Source: Planctomycetota bacterium | GTDB lineage: Bacteria > Planctomycetota > UBA1135 | Length of the DNA: 64,000 bases | Assembly (NCBI GenBank): GCA_026421205.1 | Contig: JAPKBM010000001.1 | Coordinates: forward strand, 65,893 to 129,892 | Direction of reading: 5' to 3' | In this document: in pieces, positions 39,424 to 49,514 of the stretch | Position numbering within the stretch: position 1 is the first letter of the stretch | How the letters are laid out: the number at the start of each line of letters is the position of its first letter | Position numbers and translations under genes: made by a program | The notes under the pieces: generated by a model | Seen by the model: only the letters and a program-made list of their open reading frames with translations | Told to the model about the DNA's origin: nothing | Databases searched by the model: none

Positions 39424-40932
39424 GTGATGCTTGGCCTTGCCCTTCTTGCTGCTTTTCCGGTGGTCTTCCAAGATGCGGAGGACCATCGGAAACTTTTGGA
39501 GCGCGCAACCAACGGCTATGAGGTCACGGACACCTCAAAGGCCTTCGCCGAAGTTGCCGGCGTCAATGCCATGGAGGCGCGTGTTGAAATATTTGACGCC
39601 AAATTGACTATTCGTGGGTGCACACAACTCAGAGACTGGCTTGTCAGTGGAATGAATCAAGCGCGGACCCTGGAGGAAACCGACGTTCTTGCCCTTGCCG
39701 CAAACAATAAAAAGAGAAGTGAACTCTTGCGCCTTGTTTGTCTTCGTGCTTTGCAAATCACCAAGGCGCCGGTTTCAGCAAAACATCTCCTCCAAAAGAA
39801 ATTCCTAAAAGATCCCCAAGACATTCAAAGAGAATGGCAAAGAACCGTGGGAATAGTTCACGCACAAGGTCGGCTGGACGCGGGGAATATCAAAGATCTC
39901 AACAAAGAAGTGCGCGCGCTCCTTTCCAAAGCCGGAACGCCTTGGAGCATTCTTTGCTCCACGCCCTCCCTCTCTCAAGAAGATGCTTCACGGGTTGCCG
40001 AAGCCATGACCAAGTCAAAGCTCCCCGGGGATCAAGCGGAAGCCACCCGCAATCTTGCGGCCTTCACCGACCATCACCCTCTTTGGATTTCTGCGGCGAA
40101 AAAACTTCTGCTCAACACAGCATGTGGTCCCCGCGTTGCTGTTTTGGAAATGGCAAAAGCGCATTCCATTCACCACCTTGCGCCACACCTCATCCACGCC
40201 TTAGAGCAAGAAGTGCAACGCGGTGGACGCTTTGTGAATGACTTCGCCGCCACCCTTCGCGCCATCACGGGACGGCAGTTTGGCACCAACCCAGAAAGCT
40301 GGGGCCGATGGTGGCAAAGAGAAGGGGGCCAGTTCCTGAAAAACCCAGCTCCGCGAGTAAAGCAAGTGGATGCAACGGAAAAGGAAGAGCGCACGGTGGC
40401 AAGCTTATTCGGCATTCCGGTCGACAGCCTTCGGGTGGCCATTGTGGTTGATGGCTCTGGAAGCATGAATGACCTTTTGGATGACCGTCCCTGTTTCCAG
40501 GCAGCTGCCGAAGAAATGGAATCTTTCCTGGAGAGACTTTCCGAAAAGGCCTACTTCCAGGTCGTTGTCATTGGACGAGATCAGAGAGCCTGCTTCAAAA
40601 AATCTGTGCTCAACTCGGCAAAAAATCGAAAGGCCGCAGTCAAGTACATCCGTGACTTTGATTACAGCACGGCTTCGGCAATGCATGACGTCCTTGTAGA
40701 AGCACAACGAAATGACATGGTCGACACGATGCTCTTCATCTCTGACGGAGGGGGAAGTTGGGGATCCTACGCCTTTGCAGGCCACATGGAACCCGTCTTA
40801 AAACAAGAATATGAGCGGACTGGTGTTCGTATTCATAGTATTTTTGTTGGGAGTTCCAATACAAAACGACGGTTTATGCAGAACCTAGCAGACCTTACGT
40901 CTGGTATTCTTGTTGCACCTTCTAATTCTTAA
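39424..40932 (+). CDS. VWA-domain protein, secreted, with helical N-terminal region
   Basis: Signal-like N-terminus; RVAIVVDGSGSMNDLL (MIDAS DxSxS), DTMLFISDGGGSWGSY. Confidence 0.82.
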   Translation: MMLGLALLAAFPVVFQDAEDHRKLLERATNGYEVTDTSKAFAEVAGVNAMEARVEIFDAKLTIRGCTQLRDWLVSGMNQARTLEETDVLALAANNKKRSELLRLVCLRALQITKAPVSAKHLLQKKFLKDPQDIQREWQRTVGIVHAQGRLDAGNIKDLNKEVRALLSKAGTPWSILCSTPSLSQEDASRVAEAMTKSKLPGDQAEATRNLAAFTDHHPLWISAAKKLLLNTACGPRVAVLEMAKAHSIHHLAPHLIHALEQEVQRGGRFVNDFAATLRAITGRQFGTNPESWGRWWQREGGQFLKNPAPRVKQVDATEKEERTVASLFGIPVDSLRVAIVVDGSGSMNDLLDDRPCFQAAAEEMESFLERLSEKAYFQVVVIGRDQRACFKKSVLNSAKNRKAAVKYIRDFDYSTASAMHDVLVEAQRNDMVDTMLFISDGGGSWGSYAFAGHMEPVLKQEYERTGVRIHSIFVGSSNTKRRFMQNLADLTSGILVAPSNS

Positions 40933-42761
40933 TGCTCCCCCTCTCCTCCACCCTTCGCCTTAGTGTAATCCTTCTTTGCGCAGCGCCTTTTTTGCCTGCG
41001 CAAGAAATGGAGGTACATTTCCTCAATGTTGGGCAAAGTGATGCCACCCTTGTCATTGGCCCAACGGGGAAAACTTTTTTGTTTGATGCCGGAAGCAATG
41101 GAGATGGCTCAACTACCGTGGTCCCCTATTTGCAATCTCTCGGAATTTCTCAGTTAGACATTGTAGGCGCCAGCCATTACCACTCCGATCACGTCGGCGG
41201 GCTTGATGAAGTTTGGAACGCGGGCATTCGTGCCGCCGTAGCTTATGACCGTGGAGACTCCAACCACACAGGTACACAAAGTTTCTATGACTATCGCTCT
41301 GCCTATTCTTCCGTCCGAAGCACGGTGCAGCCGGGGCAAGTGGTTGACTTGGGTGGCGGCGCCCTTATGACCTGTGTGGTTGTCGAGGGAAACCTCATGA
41401 ATGGGCAAAACGTCAGCCTTTCGGGGTCTTCCCAGTGGGAAAACTCTGCAAGCATCGCATGGAAAGTGGAATATGGTGATTTCGATATGTGGCTCGGTGG
41501 GGACCTCACGGGAGGCGGCAATGGAACAGTGGATGTAGAAACGAAAGCGGGCATTGCCTGCGGAGATGTTGATGTCTATCAACTCAATCACCATAGTTCT
41601 CAAACATCAAGCAATGCATCTTTTCTCAATTCCATCAAACCGGAATTTGGCGTCATTCCTTGTGGTCACGCAAACAGTTACGGCTATCCAAGACAGGATG
41701 TGGTGGATCGCATTACCAAGCCATCGCGCACTATTCCCGTTTGGTCCTTAACGGATGGCATCGGCACACAAGGTTATCTTGATGCAGGTGGCCATGTGGT
41801 TTTAAAAACGGACGGCAACACCTATTCTGCATCTTGTCCTGCGGGTGCCGCATTCACGGCCTGGTGTGATGAGCAAGCCCCTGCTGGACCGCAAGTGGGT
41901 GATGTTGTTCTTGGGGAACTCATGCGCAACCCTTTCCAAGTAGCGGATAGCTATGGGGAATGGCTTGAAGTCACTTGCACGGATGAGTCCTCTCCTGTTA
42001 GCCTGAAAAACTTAAAGGTTCAGGACAACTACGGCAATACCTTCACCTTGGCTACGCCTATTTTAATGGAAGCTGGGGACCCGTGCCTTATGGCCGCCGA
42101 TGGCCTCCCTTCCCGCAACGGGGGCATTGCACCGGTTGTTGTCTGGCCAAATAATACGCTAAGTTTTTCTGACTCTACCGGAAGTGTAACACTAAAAAGT
42201 GGGTCACTGACCTTAGAGGAAGTGAACTGGACATCCACCTTCCCCGGGGGGTCTGGTGTTTCCGCAGAGCGCGTGGATCTCTTCGGGGACACAAGTCCGA
42301 GCAATTTTTTCGCAGCGACCGGAGCCTATGGCCTCGGTGATAAAGGCTCTCCGGCAGAGACCAATGACGCCGACGGCACAATTTGGCCAGGGGTAGATCC
42401 TTGGATTGATATTATTCGATACCCCACCCTCGGTGGGCAACTAGAAATGAACTGGTATGCCTCGGGAGAAGCCGGCTACCTCTTTCAAGGCTGGCTTACA
42501 CTCAGTACTTTTCCTGGAATCAATGTTGGTGGAACATATTTGCCAGCCAACCTTGACCAGGCCTACAGCATGACGCAGGGAATTCCCGGCTGGTCCGGCA
42601 TTGTTCCTTCGTCTGAGACCATGCCAGTATCCGTGGCTATTCCGAATAATGCGGCTTACCGAGGCCTCGGCATCTATGCCTTTTTCGCAACTTATACAAA
42701 CTACCTTGGGCAAATTGGCATTCGAGATTATGCCGTACCCCTATTAATGTTCCTGTGGTAG
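40932..42761 (+). CDS. Secreted ComEC-like metallo-beta-lactamase-fold protein with lamin-tail-like domain
   Basis: Signal peptide; MEVHFLNVGQSDATLVIGPTGKTFLFDAGS...GASHYHSDHVGGLDEV...YQLNHHSSQTSSN...GVIPCGHANSYGYP; then VVLGELMRNPFQVADSYGEWLEVTC; TAATG overlap with upstream gene. Confidence 0.85.
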   Translation: MLPLSSTLRLSVILLCAAPFLPAQEMEVHFLNVGQSDATLVIGPTGKTFLFDAGSNGDGSTTVVPYLQSLGISQLDIVGASHYHSDHVGGLDEVWNAGIRAAVAYDRGDSNHTGTQSFYDYRSAYSSVRSTVQPGQVVDLGGGALMTCVVVEGNLMNGQNVSLSGSSQWENSASIAWKVEYGDFDMWLGGDLTGGGNGTVDVETKAGIACGDVDVYQLNHHSSQTSSNASFLNSIKPEFGVIPCGHANSYGYPRQDVVDRITKPSRTIPVWSLTDGIGTQGYLDAGGHVVLKTDGNTYSASCPAGAAFTAWCDEQAPAGPQVGDVVLGELMRNPFQVADSYGEWLEVTCTDESSPVSLKNLKVQDNYGNTFTLATPILMEAGDPCLMAADGLPSRNGGIAPVVVWPNNTLSFSDSTGSVTLKSGSLTLEEVNWTSTFPGGSGVSAERVDLFGDTSPSNFFAATGAYGLGDKGSPAETNDADGTIWPGVDPWIDIIRYPTLGGQLEMNWYASGEAGYLFQGWLTLSTFPGINVGGTYLPANLDQAYSMTQGIPGWSGIVPSSETMPVSVAIPNNAAYRGLGIYAFFATYTNYLGQIGIRDYAVPLLMFLW

Positions 42762-43297
42762 TGACTACTCGGGCCATCGGCGCCCTCCTCTTTCTTTTGG
42801 CCTGCAGTATTTCGCCTGCCGAGGGGATTTTCCCAAGAAGAAGTGCTGTGTACACCACCCTGTCCCTCGAGTTCTTCGATGCAAAGCAAGGCTGGACCCC
42901 ATTGATTCAAACCCAAGGCGCAGGCCGCCAAGGCCTCTGGCAAGAATTCGGCATACTGGCCCCGCAAAATGGACCCCGCATGTCAGGCAAGGTTCGCTTA
43001 CTCCCCCGTCGTGGGGGAGATTTTCGCTGGACTGCACAAATTGAAGTTCGACTCTTACCGCACACTTCATCCGGCAATCTACTCCTTCCAGAAACTTCGT
43101 GGAAAAAAGCGTCTTCCAAAACAGCCCACCTTTTGCCGCGCGCCGACGGAACCTGGGATTTTCAAATGGCCTTGCCCATGCCCTATCCTTCTCAGATACG
43201 CGGCCATCTGCAGTTAGAGCCCGACCCAATTTGGGAACTAGAGCGTCAGTGGCCCGAAGCGCGCCTCTCTTTCTCTGCTGCTAACCACAAAAACTGA
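42755..43297 (+). CDS. Secreted hypothetical protein
   Basis: 180-aa ORF with signal peptide (ATRAIGALLFLLACSISPAEG-like); tail overlaps the convergent methyltransferase by about 50 bp. Confidence 0.55.
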   Translation: MVVTTRAIGALLFLLACSISPAEGIFPRRSAVYTTLSLEFFDAKQGWTPLIQTQGAGRQGLWQEFGILAPQNGPRMSGKVRLLPRRGGDFRWTAQIEVRLLPHTSSGNLLLPETSWKKASSKTAHLLPRADGTWDFQMALPMPYPSQIRGHLQLEPDPIWELERQWPEARLSFSAANHKN

Positions 43298-43854
43298 TTT
43301 CCCCAACTCTGAGTGCCCAAGACCCGAAATCCCGCGCGCTCCGTGACTGCAATAAAGTCCTCTTTCAGAAATCGGCTTTCCCGGGGGTGCGCCATGCACC
43401 GACTCCAGACAGGGTGGTCGATGAATCCCTTCAGTGTCTCTTGAGCATAAAAAATTCCACCCGGCTTTAATATGCGGCTCGCCTCCTGGATGGCTTCACC
43501 CCAGCCCTCCACGTGATGAAGCACATTAAATTCAAAAATAGAGTCAAAGGCGGCGTCCTTTGCTGGGATTTGGCGAATATCGGCTTGAGCTAAAGTGACC
43601 CGCTGAAGAGACGCACTTTTCTCCCTCGCAAGAGAAAGAAATTTTGCATCGATTTCAAAGGCCCCCAGATCCGTTATGCCTGATAATTGAGAAAGAGGTT
43701 TTAATGCATGCCCAGCCCCACAGCCCAATTCTGCCGTTCGGCCCAGAGGTCGGTGGCGCGCAAGTCGGCGAAGCAAGGGGATGTCCCACCATCTCTGAAC
43801 CCACGACCGCATGGAATGGGTGACCAAGTAGCGCTCAAAATCGTTAAGTAGCAC
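43246..43854 (-). CDS. Class I SAM-dependent methyltransferase
   Basis: TAELGCGAGHALKPL, DLGAFEIDAKFL, AFDSIFEFNVLHHVEGWGEAIQEASRILKPGGIFYAQE. Confidence 0.88.
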   Translation of the reverse strand: MLLNDFERYLVTHSMRSWVQRWWDIPLLRRLARHRPLGRTAELGCGAGHALKPLSQLSGITDLGAFEIDAKFLSLAREKSASLQRVTLAQADIRQIPAKDAAFDSIFEFNVLHHVEGWGEAIQEASRILKPGGIFYAQETLKGFIDHPVWSRCMAHPRESRFLKEDFIAVTERAGFRVLGTQSWGNQFLWLAAEKERRASGH

Positions 43855-43856
43855 CT

Positions 43857-44720
43857 TTAAACGAGTAACTCGCCTAAATTAACACCGGTCGCCAAGGCAA
43901 CCGACAAAGAAAAAAGAAAAAGGGCAAATAGGATCCCCCAAAGAATCGGCACAGCACTGAGTTGAATACGCTTGCCCTCAATGCAGACAAATACGTATGC
44001 CATCGGCGGAAAAATGGAAACCAAGGCAGGCCACCAGAGTTTAAACCGTACAAGCTGTATCAAGGTTTTAATCCAGAGGCAGGCGCAGAGGAATCCGAAT
44101 AGCCCGGCAAGCCCTAAGAAGCCAAGGTAAATTCTCCAGGGCGTCACAAAAGACGCATTGGCCAGAAGAATACTTGAGACAATCACAAGCCAAACGGCAC
44201 TCAGGAAATGCCAATAAAGAGCAACCTGAAAATACTGCTCTTCGAAGGCCAGGCCCTTCTTGGACTTTGCATACACAAAGCCTGTGTAAATCAAGCCCCC
44301 CAAAACATGAATGACATGGAGTCCCGTAAAAAAGAAAAAATTAAACGCGTAGAGTGAGCCCGACTGAACCGAAAGGCCCTGATGAGACAAATCTAGCCAA
44401 GCAATGAACTGGAAGACGGTAAAGACGAGTCCGCAAATAAGAACATGGCGAAGGTGCGAGTGAGCCCGTTTCAGATCATTTCCCTTCCTGGCCGATCTTG
44501 CTTTCTCTACAAAAAACCCAAGAAGCACAAGGGCCGCCGTACTTGCCCACAAAGCGCTCGGGAGACCGGGAAGATTGTCAGACCAGACGATGGCGCGGGC
44601 ACGAATAATCCAAAATCCAGCAAGGCCGCTCAAAAACAAAATGCTAAGAGATGCAAGTAAGGCCGCAAGGCCCATGACGCCTGTGCCTGACGGCAGAGCG
44701 CTCTCTTGCTCAACATTCAT
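43857..44720 (-). CDS. Second cytochrome c oxidase subunit III-like protein with C-terminal TM extension
   Basis: FNFFFFTGLHVIHVLGGLIYTGFVYAKSK...EEQYFQVALYWHFLSAVWLVIVSSIL; extra C-terminal TM helices. Confidence 0.82.
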   Translation of the reverse strand: MNVEQESALPSGTGVMGLAALLASLSILFLSGLAGFWIIRARAIVWSDNLPGLPSALWASTAALVLLGFFVEKARSARKGNDLKRAHSHLRHVLICGLVFTVFQFIAWLDLSHQGLSVQSGSLYAFNFFFFTGLHVIHVLGGLIYTGFVYAKSKKGLAFEEQYFQVALYWHFLSAVWLVIVSSILLANASFVTPWRIYLGFLGLAGLFGFLCACLWIKTLIQLVRFKLWWPALVSIFPPMAYVFVCIEGKRIQLSAVPILWGILFALFLFSLSVALATGVNLGELLV

Positions 44721-45070
44721 CTTTTACTTTCTATAAGAGCTTCCACATTGACTTCATTTTCATACGTATCCAAAACGGTAAAGGCTAAAAAAACCGCAAC
44801 AAATACAATCGAAATCAAGAAGAAAATCGCATTCAGTGGCCTGTCCCATTTTAAATGCATAAATATGGCGCAGACAAGTGTTGCCTTGATGCCTGCAATG
44901 ACCATAGCAATTTTAAGATCCCATCCATGGAAATTCATCTGCCCTGTCCACACCGTTAGACCGGTCAAAAGGAGCAAGGCTACTAAAACGCCAACGAGCA
45001 TCTTGAGGGGAAGAACGTGCCCAAGCGCAGGGCCTTCGGAATGGGGGTCGGAATGGCTCATGTCAAGCAA
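44717..45070 (-). CDS. Cytochrome c oxidase subunit IV-like (prokaryotic type)
   Basis: 117 aa, several TMs, 'IKATLVCAIFMHLKWDRPLN' motif; located next to subunit III. Confidence 0.85.
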   Translation of the reverse strand: MLDMSHSDPHSEGPALGHVLPLKMLVGVLVALLLLTGLTVWTGQMNFHGWDLKIAMVIAGIKATLVCAIFMHLKWDRPLNAIFFLISIVFVAVFLAFTVLDTYENEVNVEALIESKR

Positions 45071-45800
45071 TGAGGTAAAGGAGTGGGAAAAGGAAGATCC
45101 AAATGAGGTCCACTAGGTGCCAATACAAGGCCCCAAAGTCCACAGCATTGAAATTATTCGGCCCAAAATCTCCGCGAGCATTTCGCATGAGAAGCCAGGC
45201 AATCAAAATCATGCCGAGAAGTACGTGAATGCCATGGAGGCCAGTAAGGCAAAAGTAGATGGCAAAAAACTGGCCGATTTCATGGCGAAACTCCGGTGTC
45301 AGTTTCTGCGCATCACCCCATACAGAACTATGTGCACGAATCTCCGGATGGACATCGTCAAGGTTCGCCTTAAAAACAGAGTGCTCCGACCCCGACCACA
45401 AGAGTCCCTCATGATACTTGTGAGAATACTCCTGGTACTTGATACCCATAAACCCTGCAGCGCACAAAAAAGTGATGACAAGATTAATGCCGAGGGCCTT
45501 TGTCTGCCCCAACATGGCATTGCGCACCCCCAAGGCGAAGGTAAATGAGCTCAGTAGCAGCACACAGGTATTTAGAAAACCAAGTTTGGTGTCCAAAAAT
45601 TGAGCCGCATAAGCAAAAACTTCCGGGTTGTTATTCCTTAGCGTTGAATAGACTACGAATAATCCGGAAAAGAAAAGAACCTCGGTAAGCAGAAAGGTCC
45701 AAATGCCAAGTTTTCCCGTCTCAAACTGCTGTGCGGCATCATCGAAATGGTGAGCAACATGTTCGTCATGAACATGTGATGTAGCGGAAGATTCAGTCAT
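45063..45800 (-). CDS. ctaE: Cytochrome c oxidase subunit III
   Basis: FFAIYFCLTGLHGIHVLLGMILIAWLLM, FNAVDFGALYWHLVDLIWIFLFPLLYL. Confidence 0.94.
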   Translation of the reverse strand: MTESSATSHVHDEHVAHHFDDAAQQFETGKLGIWTFLLTEVLFFSGLFVVYSTLRNNNPEVFAYAAQFLDTKLGFLNTCVLLLSSFTFALGVRNAMLGQTKALGINLVITFLCAAGFMGIKYQEYSHKYHEGLLWSGSEHSVFKANLDDVHPEIRAHSSVWGDAQKLTPEFRHEIGQFFAIYFCLTGLHGIHVLLGMILIAWLLMRNARGDFGPNNFNAVDFGALYWHLVDLIWIFLFPLLYLIA

Positions 45801-45815
45801 CAGTATGGCCCCAAA

Positions 45816-47510
45816 TTAGTGTTGTGATTCCGTAGAATCCGCATTAGGAAGTGCAATGTAGGGAAGCCCTGGAACGGGACGAGTAGGAACGTATCCCCCT
45901 TCGGCCTCATCCCATTTAAAGATAGAAAGGTCATAAGGATCCCCTACGACGGGAGCATCATCAAAGTTATGTGGGTCTGGAATTGGCGCTGTGTTCCACT
46001 CCAAGGTGACGGCACCCCATGGATTCGCTGGGGCTGGCTTGCCCGATCGTATGGAGCGAAGAAAGTTGGCCACAATGAGCAACATGGAAAATCCCATCAG
46101 GAAAGCTCCCACGGTTGAGATTTGATTGTAACCCTCAAAGCGCTCTGCGTAATCAAAATAACGACGAGGCATGCCCTGGGTACCCGCGATAAATTGCGGA
46201 AGAAAAGTAAGATTGAACCCCAAGAAGAGGAGGCTGGCCCCCCACAGAGAAACTTTCTCATTCAGCATCGTGCCGTAAAACTTTGGCCACCAATGATGGA
46301 TGCCGCCAAGGAAGGCCATAATTGCGCTGCCAACCATGACAAAGTGAAAGTGAGAGACAACAAAATAGGTGTCATGCAGGTGAATGTCGGTTTCTAATGC
46401 AGCAAGCCAAAGACCGGTTAACCCGCCAATGCCGAAAAGCCAGATGATCGCCAGCCCATAAATCATGCTGGATGTAAGTCGAATTGACCCTTTATATAAA
46501 GTGGCAATCCAATTGAACACCTTAACTGCAGAAGGAACAGCCACAAAAAATGTGATGGCGCTAAAGAGAACGGAAACCAAGACAGACTGGCCAGACACAT
46601 ACATATGGTGGCCCCAAACCACAAAGCTCACAACCGCAATAGCCACCGAAGACAGCGCAATGTAGCGATATCCAAAAATTGACTTCCGTGAATAGGTAGA
46701 AATCAACTCAGACATGACACCCATGGCGGGCAAAAGCATAATGTAGACAGCCGGATGACTGTAAAACCAAAACATATGCTGAAAGAGAACCGGGTCACCA
46801 CCAAGCGCGGGGTTAAAAATGCCAATTTCTAACATTCGTTCAACCGCCACGAGAAGTAGGGTAATTCCAATAACCGGAGTTGCTAAAATTTGAATAATAG
46901 AAGTTGCGTAAATGGCCCACAAAAAGAGAGGCATCTTAAACCAAGTCATTCCGGGTGGCCGCATTTTGTGAATGGTGACCAAAAAGTTCAATCCAGTGAA
47001 AATTGAACTAAAGCCAAGGACAAAAGCACCGAAAACGGCGAAAAGAATTGCCCTGTGTGCGGGACTCTCGCTTGTCGAATAGGGCGCATAAAACGTCCAT
47101 CCGGTATCCAATCCAGTCGCCAACATGGATGCCACAAAGAAAATGGCGCCCATGACATACAAATGATAGCTCATGCGATTGAGCTTTGGAAAGGCCACAT
47201 CTTTTGCTCCAAGCATCAGGGGCAGTACAAAGTTTCCAAGGGCCGCCGGGATACTTGGAATAATGACAAGGAACACCATGATGGAGCCATGCAAAGTGAA
47301 CAGCTGATTAAATGTATCAGCACTCACAAAATCCTCTCCTGGGGAAAATAGCTCGGCCCGAATAAGCATGACAAACGCACCGCCAAGAAACATCATCGCA
47401 ATAATGGACCAAAGGTACATCAAGCCAAGTCGCTTGTGATCCAAGGTCATAAACCAGGATCTGAAGCCCTTGTCACAATTTAAGTAATTTACGTTCGAGT
47501 CGTGGTTCAT
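45816..47510 (-). CDS. ctaD: Cytochrome c oxidase subunit I
   Basis: [50 protein letters not shown]. Confidence 0.98.
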   Translation of the reverse strand: MNHDSNVNYLNCDKGFRSWFMTLDHKRLGLMYLWSIIAMMFLGGAFVMLIRAELFSPGEDFVSADTFNQLFTLHGSIMVFLVIIPSIPAALGNFVLPLMLGAKDVAFPKLNRMSYHLYVMGAIFFVASMLATGLDTGWTFYAPYSTSESPAHRAILFAVFGAFVLGFSSIFTGLNFLVTIHKMRPPGMTWFKMPLFLWAIYATSIIQILATPVIGITLLLVAVERMLEIGIFNPALGGDPVLFQHMFWFYSHPAVYIMLLPAMGVMSELISTYSRKSIFGYRYIALSSVAIAVVSFVVWGHHMYVSGQSVLVSVLFSAITFFVAVPSAVKVFNWIATLYKGSIRLTSSMIYGLAIIWLFGIGGLTGLWLAALETDIHLHDTYFVVSHFHFVMVGSAIMAFLGGIHHWWPKFYGTMLNEKVSLWGASLLFLGFNLTFLPQFIAGTQGMPRRYFDYAERFEGYNQISTVGAFLMGFSMLLIVANFLRSIRSGKPAPANPWGAVTLEWNTAPIPDPHNFDDAPVVGDPYDLSIFKWDEAEGGYVPTRPVPGLPYIALPNADSTESQH

Positions 47511-47519
47511 CCGTTTTCT

Positions 47520-48497
47520 CTATTGAAGGGATTTGAGGTACTCGACAAGGACCCGCATTTTGTCATCGTCAAGCTGCCCTTGAAAAGTGGGCATGATCGG
47601 TTGAAAGCCATCGGCAATCTTCGCCGTTGGATCAAGAAGGGATTCTCTGACGTAATTGGCATCGAAGGTGACCGAACTACCGTCCGAAAGCTTGCGCTCT
47701 TGGCCAAACCGGCCGTTCAGGGCTGGCCCAATGCCGGCAACGCCAGCAACACTATGACATGCTGCGCAACCCTTACTGGCAAAGACGCGTTCGCCGGCCT
47801 CGATCGGCGACAACTTAGTCATAAAGTCGCCCGCTTCGGACAACCATGCGTCAAAATCCTCTTGACTATGAACAACTGCTGTAGTGATCATTGCCGAATG
47901 ATTTGTTCCACAATATTCCGCACAGTACACATCAAACTCGCCCAGCATGGTTGGGGTAAACCAAAGCTGTTCGTAACGACCTGGCACGACATCCATCTTT
48001 ACCCGAAATGCCGGGACAAAAAGGCTATGGAGTACATCTGATGAGGCCAGGTTAACCCGGACGGCTTTCCCCAAGGGAAGATGCAGTACGGAAGATTCTG
48101 TGCCATCCGGGTAAGTAAAGTTCCAACTCCATTTCCTACCCTGCGCATGGATTTCATAAGCATCGGGCGGAGGAGTTTTTCTGGCCAGACAGCCCTCAAA
48201 GCCCTCCATGAAAATCCAGGCAAGCAGTATGGTCGGCACAACCGTCCAGATGATTTCGATGGTATTGTTATGAACCGGAGAGGGCTGAGGCTCTGGGCAT
48301 TTTGTGTGATGATATTTCCAAACGAAATAAAGCGTCGTAAAGACAATAATGGCAAAGAAAAGCCCCGATAAATATAAAATCGTAAAGAACAGGCTGTCGC
48401 TAGCTATGGCAAGATCAGAGGCAACAGGCGGAAAGAAAAATCCACCCTCGCCATCTTGCTGCTGCAAGATTAGAGGAAGTAGGGTAGGAAGAATCAT
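47520..48497 (-). CDS. ctaC: Cytochrome c oxidase subunit II with C-terminal cytochrome c domain (caa3 type)
   Basis: CuA motif YCAEYCGTNHSAM; heme motif CAACH; two N-terminal TMs. Confidence 0.97.
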   Translation of the reverse strand: MILPTLLPLILQQQDGEGGFFFPPVASDLAIASDSLFFTILYLSGLFFAIIVFTTLYFVWKYHHTKCPEPQPSPVHNNTIEIIWTVVPTILLAWIFMEGFEGCLARKTPPPDAYEIHAQGRKWSWNFTYPDGTESSVLHLPLGKAVRVNLASSDVLHSLFVPAFRVKMDVVPGRYEQLWFTPTMLGEFDVYCAEYCGTNHSAMITTAVVHSQEDFDAWLSEAGDFMTKLSPIEAGERVFASKGCAACHSVAGVAGIGPALNGRFGQERKLSDGSSVTFDANYVRESLLDPTAKIADGFQPIMPTFQGQLDDDKMRVLVEYLKSLQ

Positions 48498-49309
48498 GCT
48501 AAGTTAAAACGGTTTCGTCGTTGGGTGCGGAAAAAAAGCCCAACACCAAAAAAGACAAGGACGGCACCGGCGATCCGAGTCAAGGTCATGACTGCGGGCG
48601 CATAAGTCCCCGCAGAGGAGTCGTAATAAAAACAGGTCAAAAAAGCCGCGTCCAAATAACTCCCGATGGCGCCTCCTGCACTTTCTACAAGAGAAAGCCG
48701 AAGAGTATTGGAATCATAAAGCACACCATCAAGGTATCGAGAAACCTGACCCGTTGGAGTCAAAAGGATAAGCGCTGCGGCATGCGCATAGTCACCGGTC
48801 AACTCTACTCTTTTATACCCAAAGCCGACGGATTTCGCCAAAGACTGGATGGAGGCCTCGGAGCCCGTCAAAAACTCCCAGCCACCGTCGAAGGCGCTCG
48901 TGCGACTATATCGGCCAAGCAGTTTATCTCGTAATACATTAAATCTCTGAGGTGTGTCCGTGGGATCAATGCTTACTGTAATCAGCTGAAATTCGCGGCC
49001 AGCCGACCATTCCATGCCATCCAATCCCGCAACGAGGCCATCCAGCTGCAAATTGCACAGCTGAGGACAATTCGCATAATTCAAGGTCAAGGCAACAGGC
49101 CGACCCGTTTGAAAGAATTGCCCCAGGGAAACCGATTCCCCGGCAGAGTTACGAAACTGGAGGTCCAATGGAACCTGTGCACCCAGATTTTGTGTAACGC
49201 CAACTCCCTGTAGCTGCGGAAGGTCCTCCACAATTTGAGCACCCATTGCAAGCCCGCCCGCCATGAATATAGCAAGGGGAGGGACAAGAAGAGGGGCGAA
49301 TTTGTTCAC
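48494..49309 (-). CDS. SCO1/SenC family copper chaperone
   Basis: TLNYANCPQLCNLQLDGL (CxxxC), LTPTGQVSRYLDGV, C-terminal TM. Confidence 0.88.
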   Translation of the reverse strand: MNKFAPLLVPPLAIFMAGGLAMGAQIVEDLPQLQGVGVTQNLGAQVPLDLQFRNSAGESVSLGQFFQTGRPVALTLNYANCPQLCNLQLDGLVAGLDGMEWSAGREFQLITVSIDPTDTPQRFNVLRDKLLGRYSRTSAFDGGWEFLTGSEASIQSLAKSVGFGYKRVELTGDYAHAAALILLTPTGQVSRYLDGVLYDSNTLRLSLVESAGGAIGSYLDAAFLTCFYYDSSAGTYAPAVMTLTRIAGAVLVFFGVGLFFRTQRRNRFNLA

Positions 49310-49313
49310 GAAA

Positions 49314-49505
49314 TTATGCGGGTTTGGCCGTCACCACGAACTCAATGGGAGTCACCCCTGCATTGCGAAAATCTCTCTCCATGCTCCTCTCCTTTGCGTG
49401 CGTCAATGCGGCAACGGCGTAACAGAAAGCGAGGGTAAAGAGTAAGCCAATCACAGTTGCAAAGAGCACGTGAGGAACACTAGTGTCGTCTGGATGGTGA
49501 GCCAT
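49314..49505 (-). CDS. Small single-TM protein of unknown function in the respiratory operon
   Basis: 63 aa MAHHPDDTSVPHVLFATVIGLLFTLAFCYAVAALTHAKERS...; lies between SCO and ActF genes with tight spacing. Confidence 0.6.
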   Translation of the reverse strand: MAHHPDDTSVPHVLFATVIGLLFTLAFCYAVAALTHAKERSMERDFRNAGVTPIEFVVTAKPA

Positions 49506-49514
49506 ATAGTTGTC

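Noticed and set aside
39424-42761. VWA plus MBL genes as a possible defence or MoxR-type system
   Set aside because: Both carry signal peptides and no MoxR ATPase, nuclease effector or mobile context is present, so a secreted-protein locus fits better.
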